DNA from: Sclerotiophoma versabilis
Lineage: Eukaryota > Ascomycota > Dothideomycetes > Pleosporales > Didymellaceae
Assembly (NCBI GenBank): GCA_012274445.1
Contig: JAAROD010000014.1
Coordinates: 179,001 to 243,000, forward strand
Direction of reading: 5' to 3'
DNA length: 64,000 nt
Under the pieces are notes generated by a model that saw only the letters and a list, made by a program, of their open reading frames with translations, was not told the DNA's origin and did not search any database. The stretch's first letter is position 1. Each line of letters begins with the position of its first letter. Shown in pieces: positions 1 to 10,808 of this stretch. A program made the translations under genes and the position numbers.

Positions 1-839
1 CCCTATTGTCCAAAGACGGACTGGTGCGCAGATAGGAAACACAAATCGCAGCGCGTCAGAGATCTTGTAGCCGAAGTAGGGGTGTGACGTCGGCACTTTA
101 GCCTGGCTAAGGTTAACTCCGGTCAGCACACTCGTATTGATGAAAAGCGGGAATCAACAACGATCACTTCCCAGCTGCCTGAAGCAGACAGGTTGAAGAC
201 TATACTCCTACTTAAGTACAGTTTCCTGTAGTCCATTACCTATTTATAATTGTGCAAGACTTCCGCAAAGTCGCTCTGGATGTTTACCAGATACCAAGGG
301 ATGCGACCTTGGGCTGCTTCTTTAGGCAACGGGAGAGGTACCATCATGAGCCTCATCTCAACTAATCTGTATGAGTACCGCGATTGTGCACAGCAGACTC
401 GTGTTTCTAACGTGAGGCTCAGAGAATGTCTGCACAATATTTGATACTCCGCCTTAGCACGTTGTGCATGCGCATTCAACGTCGATTGCATCATGTGCTT
501 CACTGGATCTTGACGGGTTACCAATTGGATTTTGTGCAAGCAAGATAAACTGCTGAGCATCGCAAAATGACTTGTGAGGACTAACAGCGTAGAACAAGCT
601 ATGCCAAAAAAGGGCAGATGATTGGCAGGCGCGTCGTCCCAATATGGTTAGATTCGACGCGCACCTGCCATTTTCGCGTTCGTTACCCAGTCGATCTGCC
701 CCTCTCCACTCTGTCAACAACGACTGTGCGTTTTTTGAGATACCCCATATCTGCTGCTTCACGCTTGTTCGACCGCGAAGAGAAGCGATTGAGTGCCCAG
801 TAGTCGCTTTCCAACTTCGAAACCAGCAGAACCCGCACC
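1..839. other. Gene-free left edge / mcm3 upstream region
   Basis: No open frame here has recognisable protein character on either strand. All short frames overlap one another and show no motif. The last part, just before position 840, is the promoter and 5' leader of mcm3. Confidence 0.5.
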
Positions 840-3638
840 ATGACCGAGGTGATCAGAGATGAGGAGGTGCGCAGGCGCATCCGTCTCGCGCAGGAGTTCT
901 TGGACCCAGGTATGCATGGTCTGTGGCCTTATACAGTACATGTGCTTACAGCTGCGCAGATGATGTATCTCAAAGAAGGTAATGCGGCTGTCAGAGGACG
1001 GTAAACACGGCAATACTAACGTCTACAGCTACCGCCCAGATATCTTGGTGATGCTAAACAGAGGACAAAGAAGACTCACTGTATGTCGAGCCCCCGTAAA
1101 CTACATGACAAAGACTAAATTGGCCTAGGTCAGCATCGATGAGATCCGAGCGCACAACCGCGAACTGGCCGACGGCCTCCTGAACCAGCCCTTCGACTTC
1201 GCAGAAGCATTCGACCGCGCCCTCAAAAGTGTTGTCGAAGCCTTTACCGACCGCCCAAAAAATGAGTCTGGTCCTGATGTCGTATACTACTGCGCCTACA
1301 TTGGCAGCTTCGGTGAATACTCGTGCAACCCCCGCACTCTCAGCTCCAACCAGCTCAACCATATGGTGTCGCTGGAAGGTATCGTCACAAAGACATCGCT
1401 CGTCAGGCCGAAGGTGGTCAAGAGCGTGCACTACAACGAGACCAAGCAAAAGTTTCACTTCCGCGAATACAGAGATCAGACCATGACAACAGGCGCTGCG
1501 AGCACAAGTGTATACCCCACTGAAGATGAAGAGGGCAACCCAGTAAGCGTTTTGAAGCTGCAGGGGAGAAGGGAAGGGGCTAACGAATGCAGCTCGTCAC
1601 CGAATATGGTTACTGTGTCTACAGAGATCACCAGACCATTTCGATACAGGAAATGCCCGAGCGCGCGCCTGCCGGTCAGCTGCCGCGCTCTGTCGACGTT
1701 ATCTTGGACGACGATCTCGTAGATCGCGTGAAGCCAGGTGATCGCATCCAGCTCGTCGGTATCTACCGCTCGCTCGGAAACCGCAATGCTGGCGCTGGCA
1801 GCTCAACTTTCCGCACTCTCATCCTCGCCAACAATATAATCCTGCTGTCGTCCAAGTCTGGCGGTGGTATCGCGCAAGTCAGCATCACCGACACAGACAT
1901 CCGCAACATCAACAAAATCGCCAAGAGCAAGAGAGTCTTTGACCTTCTCTCTCAATCACTAGCACCGTCAATCTACGGTCATGACTACATCAAGAAGGCT
2001 ATCCTGCTCTTGCTTCTCGGAGGTCAGGAGAAGAACCTTGAGAACGGCACACATCTGAGGGGAGACATCAACATCCTCATGGTTGGTGATCCTTCAACAG
2101 CCAAGTCGCAGTTGCTCCGCTTCGTGCTCAACACTGCTCCTCTTGCTATCGCTACAACCGGTCGAGGATCTTCCGGTGTTGGTCTGACGGCAGCTGTTAC
2201 GTCAGACAAGGAGACAGGCGAACGTCGTCTTGAAGCTGGTGCTATGGTTCTAGCCGATCGAGGTGTTGTCTGTATCGATGAGTTCGACAAGATGTCCGAC
2301 GTTGATCGAGTGGCTATTCACGAAGTAATGGAGCAGCAGACGGTCACCATCGCTAAAGCTGGCATTCACACCTCTCTCAACGCTCGCTGCAGTGTCATTG
2401 CGGCTGCCAATCCCATCTTTGGCCAGTACGATATCCACAAGGACCCCCACCGCAACATCGCCCTTCCTGACTCTCTCCTATCTCGTTTCGATTTGCTCTT
2501 CGTTGTCACAGACGACATCGAAGATGCTCGCGACAGGCAGATTTCAGAGCACGTCCTCCGCATGCACCGTTACCGCCGGCCAGGTACAGAGGAGGGCGCA
2601 CCCGTTCGTGAAGATGGTGCTCAACTCCTTGGTGTAGGTCTAGATACTGAGGCTGATGCCAATCGTCCGACAGAAGTGTACGAGAAGTTCAACCCCATGC
2701 TGCACGCTGGAGTCACAATCACGGTCGGCCGAGGCGCGCAAAGAAAGACCGAAGTCCTCAGCATCCCCTTCATCAAGAAGTATATTCAATACGCCAAGCG
2801 TGAGAAGCCTATCCTCACCAAGGGGGCGGCAGACCACATTGTTGCGACCTACTCTGCACTACGAAACGATGAACTTGACTCGGGCACTCGCCGTACCTCA
2901 CCCATCACAGCGCGTACTCTCGAAACACTTATTCGTCTCTCGACTGCGCACGCAAAGTCTCGTCTGTCGAAGAGGGTTGAGCAGAAAGATGCCGATGTTG
3001 CTGAGCAGATCTTACGTTTTGCACTTTTCAAGGAAGTCGTCGAGGATGACCGCCGCAAGCGAAGGAAGACAGCTCGTGACCCAGATGCGATGTCAACAGA
3101 TGAAGGCGAGTCCGATGACGACGATGAAGATGGTGACGAGCAAGAGACTACAGCCACTCCACGTACTGGCGGTCCTTCTACGCGCAGTCAACACACAACA
3201 ACGGCTACGCGCACACCAGCACCCGCTGATGGCAATGAGGAGGAGGAAGACGATGAACTTTACCGCGTCACACCCAAAACACAACGCACAGCAGACCGCA
3301 CCCAATCGTCCAGAGCCGGGCCGTCGTCACAAGTCAGCGCTGCATCGTCACGTCCTGAGTCACAGCTTCCACCCACACAGACCGACTCTCAGGAGTCGCA
3401 AGACCTCACTCCAGCGCGTCTGCAGGTTTTCCAGACTGCCCTCGGTCAACTCATTGACAGTCCGCTATTCGCCAACGACGCTGCAGATTTCGAGCCGCTT
3501 GTTGCTGCTGTAAACGCAAGACTAGGCGGCGGGGCTGGAAGACAAGCATTTGATGCTGATGAAGCCGAGAAGGCGCTTGAGACTCTTAGTGAGCGGAACA
3601 AGATTATGTACTCTGGCGGTATTGTGTATAAGATCTAG
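840..3638 (+). CDS. mcm3: DNA replication licensing factor MCM3
   Basis: MCM3 is one of six subunits of the MCM2-7 replicative helicase, which is loaded at origins in G1 and activated in S phase in the nucleus. I read five exons: 840-909, 960-978, 1029-1080, 1129-1542 and 1593-3638. They total 866 codons plus stop, normal for fungal MCM3. All junctions keep phase, and the tiny second exon restores the family-typical segment FLDPDDVSQRSYRPDI. The AAA+ core is intact: Walker A GDPSTAKSQLL near nt 2084-2116, Walker B GVVCIDEFDKM near 2262-2294, and arginine finger LLSRFDLLF near 2476. A conserved C-terminal winged-helix-like block (about 3400-3630) follows an acidic, Ser/Thr/Pro-rich linker (about 3090-3400) with several SQ/TP sites, typical of regulated MCM tails. 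The start was chosen because exon 1 begins MTEVIRDEEVRRRIRLAQEF and upstream codons are unrelated. Confidence 0.96.
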
Positions 3639-4770
3639 GTGACATTCAGTGCAGTGGATGTGGTTTATAGCCTGAAGCCTTGATCGAGAGCCAGAGCAGA
3701 CACCACGGTTGGGCATTGGCGTCGGCGTTTTGTGATAGTCATGTTGCATATCCAATTGATACCAGATTTCTTGTTAACATTCATGCACACGTGCGGAACC
3801 GGTCAGCGTCAAAGAGCGTCTTCCCCGTTGTGCGCTTTGGCATGGCATTCAACAGCACAACTGCAGATCCGGTTCATTTCAGCTGCTTCCGAGGTGCCAG
3901 AGTTGCTCATTGGTCTCTTAGATGTCGCCTTTAGAGCTCCTTCGCACTGCGTACCCACAGTTTCTGCACCCCTCTCGCTGAAGTGGAGGCTGTCGTAACA
4001 GTGTTGCACCTCTGGCAACTCAAATCCGGGAGGGCTGCTCTTCTTCACAACAGAGTTCAGATCTGCTGCATTCACAAAGGCACGTCAGGACCTGTGGCAA
4101 GAGATATCTCATCCCGAACGATCTCCCCTTGCTCCGAGCTGATGCGAGCTGATGTCGAGGGGAAACCGTGCTGCCGCGGGAGCGGATATTTGCCCGACGG
4201 GAAAAGTTGGAGAAATCGCCTCGGACCCCAGGCAAGCCCAACCCAAGCAGGGCCAAGTGGATTGCGGGATGACGGCGGTCGAGCCACCCTAGCGTGCAAT
4301 TCCTCATTTCTCCGCATGTCCTCCTTCCTATTGCCCTGCTGTCCATCCGCCAGAACCGGAGAACCCAGCGTAGGCTACACGGCCTCCGCCTGTGATGTTA
4401 GCAACAGCAAGCTAGGCGAGGTCTATGGTGAAACATAAGAGAAGGCGTGCTCCCGGACGTCGCGCGAACTAATTGCGAATCGCCCAAACACGCTGTACCT
4501 GGGCTTTGAGCTTTGACCCGAAATCTCTTCCCTCCAGATCCTTACTTAACAAAATTCAAGACTTTAGTTCACCGACGTTAGCTTTCTTGACTTCCGCATA
4601 AGTGCGAGATACCTCCATTGCGCCAAAGTTCATAGCGACATATCCCACGAGGCATTTTCCACAGCGACGAACTTGATCACTGATACCCTAGCGGCACTGC
4701 CCCTGCACCATTTTCCATTGCGACATATCTCCTTTATACACGACAACCTTGGTCAACAACCACGACTGCG
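3639..4770. other. Intergenic spacer
   Basis: About 1.1 kb between mcm3 and the next plus-strand gene. Short frames (for example 3983-4438) lack any domain or codon character. I see no RNA gene or repeat. The last few hundred bases should contain the promoter of the gene at 4771. Confidence 0.5.
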
Positions 4771-6105
4771 ATGTTTCCTCTTGCTATGCCCTTCCGATTC
4801 CTGGACCTGCCCGGTGAACTTCGCAACAACATCTACGATCTCCTGTTGTGCTCATGGAACGACGAGCCTGAATACGATCCTAGGTTCGATGGTGGCCTGC
4901 GCAAGCGATCGCCCAGCTATCATGCTATGGCACTTCTACGCACGAACAAGCAGATCCACGAAGAGGCTTTCGACTACATGATGAAGCGCAACCAGTTCGT
5001 GCGTGTCACGTGTCGAGGACTCATCGTCAACAGCCTGTTCCTGGGCGATGAGATAATTCCAGCCATCACAACCGACCAGCGCAAAGCAAAGCAGTTCGAA
5101 GGCTACCTCATGCATTTTACACTCTCGAAGCCTGCACTCTCATCTGGCGCCATCGATTTTTCTGAAAATGAGATCATGATGCTGCGCGCTGATCTGCCTT
5201 CGTTATGCCGACAATTGGACATCGAGAGCGCAATGACAAACGCCAACGCCACAGCCAACGAGCACCTTTCCATCCGCGCAACTGTCTCCTTCAACCCCTT
5301 TCACTCAGAAATGTTCACCCCCGCCATCCAACAGCACCTCCTCGAACCCATCGCCGCACACCTCCGCGGCATCTCCAACCTCAACATCAGCGGACCCGTC
5401 TCCACACAGGTTGCTCAAGCTGCTATCGCCCAAGTCGCGCAACCGCGCTGGACAGACCCCAAAGCCACTCTCGACTCGATCCACACCGGCACTGACGTCG
5501 GCAAGCGACAATGGCAAAACCGCGACTTCTACTCCGCATCCGAGTCGTGGGCATACTCGATGCGAACGCTCGAGCGCATGCGGCATAGTTCGTCCTGGCT
5601 CAGTTTAAAAGCCGCCGGGGGTGAGGACTTTGTCAATGCGACTGCGGATCTGTATTTCACACTGAACTTGCTACGCGCGGCTTTCTTGCAGGTCGACATG
5701 GCCGGTGAGCAAACGAGTAGGGCAACGGTGGAGAGGAATGCGGGGATGAGCTGGGAGCATTTGAGGAAGTGCGAAACGGCGAGTGCGCGGTTCACTCAGC
5801 ATGCGGATGCAACGTGGACGCCGAGTAACGAGCAGGCGAGCAAGATGCTATTCAGACAGGCGAGGTGTTTGAGGTTGCTGAGGGCGGGCGCGAATGTTGT
5901 CAAAGCTGTTACTCTGATCGAGCAGGCTGCTGTTTTGGCGCCGAATGACGTGGTCATTAGAGATGAGAAGGATGCTGTGCAGAATTGGCAGGCAGAGGTT
6001 GAGGAGCTGCAGCTGGCGAGGCAGCAAGCAGAGGCGGATGAGATCATCCAGCGTGCATCATGGTGGTCTTCTATCCGCTCTGCAGTTTCTGAATTGGCGT
6101 CGTGA
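4771..6105 (+). CDS. F-box-like / 2EXR-like hypothetical protein
   Basis: A single-exon gene of 444 codons. The N-terminus reads FRFLDLPGELRNNIYDLLL (residues about 7-25). This is the short LPxELRxxIY helix motif found at the start of many lineage-expanded ascomycete proteins, related to F-box or 2EXR domains. It is followed by a segment (LLRTNKQIHEEA) that these proteins usually share. The C-terminal third (about nt 5690-6100) is helical and Ala/Glu-rich, with TPR-like periodicity (RQARCLRLLRAGANVVKAV). No catalytic residues are visible. If the motif is a true F-box-like element, a role as substrate adaptor for an SCF-type ubiquitin ligase is possible but unproved. The ATG at 4771 immediately precedes the motif, and a second ATG lies five codons later. 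Confidence 0.8.
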   Translation: MFPLAMPFRFLDLPGELRNNIYDLLLCSWNDEPEYDPRFDGGLRKRSPSYHAMALLRTNKQIHEEAFDYMMKRNQFVRVTCRGLIVNSLFLGDEIIPAITTDQRKAKQFEGYLMHFTLSKPALSSGAIDFSENEIMMLRADLPSLCRQLDIESAMTNANATANEHLSIRATVSFNPFHSEMFTPAIQQHLLEPIAAHLRGISNLNISGPVSTQVAQAAIAQVAQPRWTDPKATLDSIHTGTDVGKRQWQNRDFYSASESWAYSMRTLERMRHSSSWLSLKAAGGEDFVNATADLYFTLNLLRAAFLQVDMAGEQTSRATVERNAGMSWEHLRKCETASARFTQHADATWTPSNEQASKMLFRQARCLRLLRAGANVVKAVTLIEQAAVLAPNDVVIRDEKDAVQNWQAEVEELQLARQQAEADEIIQRASWWSSIRSAVSELAS

Positions 6106-7221
6106 GCTAGAGCAGCCTCGATATTTTGCATAGTTATTTTGATACCCAAATCCATTGCTTACGTTTTTATGTTTCTACACATATCCATTATTCTACCCCA
6201 TTATTCTACCCCGGTTGTGTCATTGTAACCACTTCAACCTTTTCACAAGCTCATCTCCAACATCATAGACGCCCGCAAGATGATATGTATGCGTCTTTCA
6301 AGTAGCAGAGAAGCCAATTGCAAGCACGCTACCCCGAAAATGTGAAAGGCATTCAATACAGAAGTGGAAGCCGTTTGCAAGCCAACAAATATCGTAGGAC
6401 TACAGAAATCACTGCACACGACATGCAGCGTCTTCGCGTACTTCAAACTTCAAACACCGGGTCATCTGCAAGGCTCGGACACGTGACTGCATAGCAACGG
6501 CGCCGGTTCATCACCGCGGTGCCGAGAATATTAGGCACACTTGAGCTTACTCTGTTGGTGTTTAAAGGTCCTGACCTTGATTCTGCAATTATGATGCATA
6601 GTCAGAGCCCCAAGGGGCAGAGAGGGCATCACGAGCCTATCAAACCCCGGTCTCTCGCCCTTCTTGCCCTTTGACTGTGAGGGGGCAAGAGACAGGGGTT
6701 TGGTACGCCTGTGTGGACAAGGGCTGCTGAGGTTGAATGCCTGAAGTGAGTCGTATTGCCAAGTAGGCAAAGCAGGCAAAGACCGTGCATGGCGTGCAGT
6801 GATGAGTTGGTCGGCTTGCATTAGCGGGGCAAGGCACAGCACGGATGAGCGCGCAAGGCAGGATTGCTTCAGTATTTTCAGCTTCGTAAGTCTGGATAAT
6901 TTTTGAACGATGCAGGTATACAATGAGTTTCATTGTCATGTTAGAGAGAGAAATGTGTAACTTTGAGTGAAGATCATTTGCGCTGAACTAGACCAGCATG
7001 GGATTAGGCTGGCGCTGGTCTCGCGACTACACTGCAATGATTTATAGGGATTGTCAAGACAAACGCATACAATTGTTACCTAGCTATCTAGAATTCGGAA
7101 ATGACAGACTAACATACAAAGAAACCCATGGAGACACAACGACATACTAGTCAGTTGTCTACCCTCGTAGCTGCCCTGAGCATCCAACAATCTCAACCCA
7201 CCACGATGGAACAAATGTCAG
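6106..7221. other. Intergenic spacer with short tandem duplication
   Basis: About 1.1 kb. A direct tandem copy of the 13-mer CCATTATTCTACC lies at about 6185-6212, in the presumed 3' UTR of the upstream gene. Otherwise only short shadow frames occur. No gene is supported. Confidence 0.45.
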
Positions 7222-8101
7222 TTAGTTGGCACCGCGTCGGCCACGACGAGGCGCAGTGATGGTGATGCCATGTCCCTGCTTCAAGTGAGCGCGTAGCTTG
7301 TCGTGCCTGTAGAACTTCATGTCACAGCCGCCTTGGGTGCAACGGAAGAACGGGCCGTTGTGCTTCTTGAGGTGACGGCGGCAATCACCTGCATGGCGGT
7401 ACGTGGCGTTGCAGCCTAACTGAGAGCAGAAGAAACCACCGTCGGTGTTCTCCAAGATTTCTGCTTCCACAGCGATGTGTGGCAGCTGTGGCAAGATCTC
7501 ATGAGGAGCGTGGAAGAGCGGTAGGGTTGGGACAGGTTCAAGGTATGTGGGAACCTTAGCAACAGCTGGTAACTCCGGGATCAATGTTGGCTCAAACGGC
7601 ATCCAAGGGGGTTCAGAGGGACTGCTATTACCTGAGCGTCGTCTGAGTAGGTGAAGCTGGGATTGGGACGGTTGTTGCTCGGCTGCTGTATAAAGCCTTT
7701 GGTGGGAGAGCCCACATTGTTGTTCGCTTGGTACGTGGGTTCCTGGGGCCAAGAGAAGTTTCCGAAGCTCGTGGGATTACCAGGATCAAGAAAAGCCTTG
7801 CCAAGTTCGGCACCGTCATAATCTGATTGCATGACAAGGGCAGCGCCTTGGTCCTGCAGCTGATATTTCCGCATTGAGCACGAAAAAGAGGGCAACGAAA
7901 AGGCATAACTGCATGATGTTAAAAAAAACCCCCCTACATTCTGTTCTCGTCGAACAAGCTGTTCATCGTAGCCATTTCAGAAAGAGGTGAAAGCTCCTCA
8001 GGAAGGTCCTCCAAACGCTGATGATGAGTGCCCATTTGGTACAAGGTCGCTGGTGCTTGGTGGTGCCTCCAATTCGACGCTGCTTCTGGGAAGGTTTGCA
8101 T
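7222..8101 (-). CDS. C2H2 zinc-finger protein (model uncertain)
   Basis: The C-terminal part (7222-7554) is secure. It encodes two adjacent C-x4-C-x12-H zinc fingers (CSQLGCNATYRHAGDCRRH and CTQGGCDMKFYRHDKLRAH) followed by a basic tail (APRRGRRGAN), so a nucleic-acid-binding nuclear protein is likely. An upstream exon (7632-7874, beginning MRKYQLQ) reads in a plausible Asn/Gln/Pro-rich frame and would be joined by a 77-nt intron (7555-7631) with a weak AAG acceptor. Further upstream, 7938-8101 looks like another exon (ATG at 8101, then QTFPEAASNWRHH) ending in a GT donor, but the phase does not join cleanly to 7874-7632 through any acceptor I could find. The true start is therefore 8101 or 7874. 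It is divergent from the C2H2/ankyrin gene at 8386. Confidence 0.65.
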
Positions 8102-8385
8102 GGCGGGTATTCGTCTGTGGATCTTTGATGCGAAGCAATGAGCAAGATCAGAAGGTGAGAATAGAACTTTACTGAAGTTGGGCTTAGCCGTAGGTTTATC
8201 GTGGGTGTACTGATTAAGGATGAGCTGGCAAGCCACAGTCACGTGCTGAAACCCAACCAATCAGTCGACCTATCAACGCCCTTTGCACGGACACTTATGT
8301 GTTGGGGTGATCATCAGATCTTTTGTTGTTGAATACCATCCAACATCCTCTCCGTGGTGCGCAAATACAAATCAGATCAGGAGAG
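8102..8385. promoter_or_regulatory. Divergent promoter between two C2H2 genes
   Basis: If the minus-strand gene starts at 8101, only about 285 bases separate the two start codons, so the promoters share this space. No specific binding motif is claimed. Confidence 0.35.
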
Positions 8386-10223
8386 ATGGCACAGGAGCTA
8401 TTCTCTTGCGAGCAGTGTCCTAAGTCATTTACAATCCGAGGCAGGTTCAAGTACGTTCCACCAGATAACATGTGCGGGTCAGGTCTGTAGCTGATTGTTG
8501 CAGTCAACATCTGAAGACGCATTCCAAACCTTGGAAGTGCGAGCTCTGTTCCAGAGGTTTCGGACTTCGCGCAGATTTGAGCCGGCACACCAGATTGCGG
8601 CATCACGTTGGCAACCTCAAGCACAAGTGCAGCGTCGGAGACTGCCGTTTCAGTGCCACACGAAAAGACAATCTTAGGCAGCACATCAAAACAAATCACT
8701 CGAACTGTACGACACATGCTACTGGTCTACAGCTAGCTGCTTTTCAGCAAGCCGAAAGAATCGAAAAACTCTTACCATCCGATGAGGCCGCTTCGCAACA
8801 TACGCCAAAATGGCTGCTTCTTATGCAGTCTGCAAGTAATGGCAATATTGGTTCTATCGTCAGATTGCTTGATTCAGGTTATGACATTGACTCCAAAGCA
8901 GATGATGGTAGTACAGCTTTGCACTGCGCTGCTCGCGCCGGTCAAACTGCTGTTCTGCAACTGCTGATCGACAAAGGCGCTCAAATCAGTGTCGAAAATT
9001 GGTGGGGCAGGTCGCCTCTCATGGAAGCCGCTCTGGGAGGCCACTCAGACTGCATTCTCTCGTTACTGCAGAACGGAGCGACTACAAGGAATTACGAGCG
9101 TGGGTGGTTTGAGAAACCCTACGATCTATCTTTCGTGGACTATGTAGTCCGAATCGGCAATGTCACACTTATGAAAGACATACTGCAGGAGAAGACACCA
9201 CATCCCAAGTACGAGCATGGTTCGAAAGTGCGTGCCCTTGCAGTTGCTGCAGCAAGAAACGGTCAGACTGCAATTCTCAAGTTCCTGCTTGACTCCGATA
9301 CTGAAGTCCTTGAAACCCCGAATAAATTCCTGCCAGTACAGAACAGTCAGTGGGGAGAAGGCAAGAAGCTCAGATTGCTGTGGTATGCTGTCTTTTATGG
9401 ACACACGGCAACGGTGAAGTTACTGCTGACGCCAACGACTACCTATAAAAGCCCCAATTCAGCCACGCTAACGCCAGGTTTTCTGACTACGGCGGCTAGG
9501 AAAGGGTATGCGGAGATCTTCAGACTCCTTCTGGACTCCGTGGCTAGGAGTTCCCCAGCTTTGGAGAAGCATCTCGATGGTGCGCTCCTCTCTGCATCCA
9601 GATACGGTCATTTATCGGTCATCAAAACCTTGCGGGCTTGTGAAGCTGCTTTTTTGACGCTGCCGAACATCGATCTTGGTCGGGCGATGCTGGCAGCATT
9701 CTGGGAGAATCACTTGGAAATCGTTCAGTATCTACTTCAGCATGACCCTCAGACCTCTCAGTTTGATGAAGAAGCAAAAAGGGCCCTCTCTCTAACAGAA
9801 ATTGTGAAATGTCTACTTGAGAAGGGAACGCTCAAGATCAATAAGATGTACCAAACACGATCATGGTGGCAAGACAAAATATTGCTGTACTTGGCAGCGG
9901 AACACGGCGACCTGCAGCTAGCCAAGTTTGTGCTTCAACATGAGGAATTCGACGTTACGCTAATCGAGAACTCCTTCCTATGGAAGGAGTGGGGTGGCCC
10001 CAGGGAGACAGCTCTCGATGCCGCCCAAAGATTAGGCCACACCGAAGTTGCCGACCTTCTTATCGCACATGGAGCAATCAACCATCACATCAGCATCGAT
10101 CCAAAGCATGCGATTACCACTGGAGGCCAAGAAAACTCGAAATCTCCATCCCCAGACGCAGAAGGCAATCTCGAAATGCATAAAGCCCGCGACTTCGACT
10201 TCGACTACGACTCCGATATCTAA
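8386..10223 (+). CDS. C2H2 zinc-finger / ankyrin-repeat protein
   Basis: Two exons: 8386-8450 and 8504-10223, giving 594 residues. The intron splits the first zinc finger. Splicing rebuilds a perfect C-x2-C-x12-H-x3-H (CEQCPKSFTIRGRFNQHLKTH when joined), which fixes the start at 8386. Two further fingers follow directly (CELCSRGFGLRADLSRH and CSVGDCRFSATRKDNLRQH). After a short linker come ankyrin repeats from about nt 8815 to 10080. The clearest is DDGSTALHCAARAGQTAVLQ, followed by GRSPLMEAALGGHSDCILSL. The last is ALDAAQRLGHTEVADLLIAHG. The architecture suggests a sequence-specific DNA-binding protein with a protein-interaction module. Nothing in the sequence names the target. It lies head-to-head with another C2H2 gene. 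Confidence 0.9.
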
Positions 10224-10535
10224 GAAACCACACCTAGGTATCTAGCATACAATCTCTAGATCCACCGCAAGCGGCAAATCATTCTTTCCCATCAGTTCTT
10301 TACGTACACGGACATGTCACACTACACACCACACTACACACAGCATCGCATCTCAGTTTACGCTCCACTCAAATAGCACCTAGACATGAATACAACTTTC
10401 ATCCCCCAACCAATAGCCCCTAACCCGCACAACGCCTTACTCTCTCTTTTTAGTGAAAAATAGAAAAATGCACATATGTCTAGCACACTCAGGCTCTGTT
10501 GAAGTCTTTTAATAATAATAATAATAATAATAATG

Positions 10536-10566
<31 letters not shown>

Positions 10567-10808
10567 TGAAAGAATAGGGTAGGGTATATAACCACCTCCC
10601 ATTCGACACTCGAGGTCTAGCGAAGATGAAGACAAAACTCGACACTGAGTTGTTTACAACGAAAAGCTCATAATCGTGATTCGCAAAAGAGTATTGATAG
10701 ACAGTGAGTGAGGATTTGTGTCTCGGTATGATTTAGGATTATATCTATAAACACGAGGGAGATATGACGATGCAATTCGGTGATATATGCGTTTTGCATG
10801 TCGAGTCT
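10224..10808. other. Convergent intergenic region
   Basis: Holds the 3' ends of the ankyrin gene and SRP68 and the AAT microsatellite listed separately. No gene is seen. Confidence 0.5.
10511..10566. repeat. (AAT)n microsatellite
   Basis: About 18 AAT/TAA units interrupted by single AATGAT variants near 10534 and 10564. It lies between two convergent genes, outside coding sequence. Confidence 0.95.

Noticed and set aside
2656..3513. 285-codon frame inside mcm3 in another frame
   Set aside because: Ser/Arg/His-rich shadow of the MCM3 C-terminal coding region.
10511..10645. Poly-isoleucine frame over the AAT repeat
   Set aside because: Simply the translation of a microsatellite.
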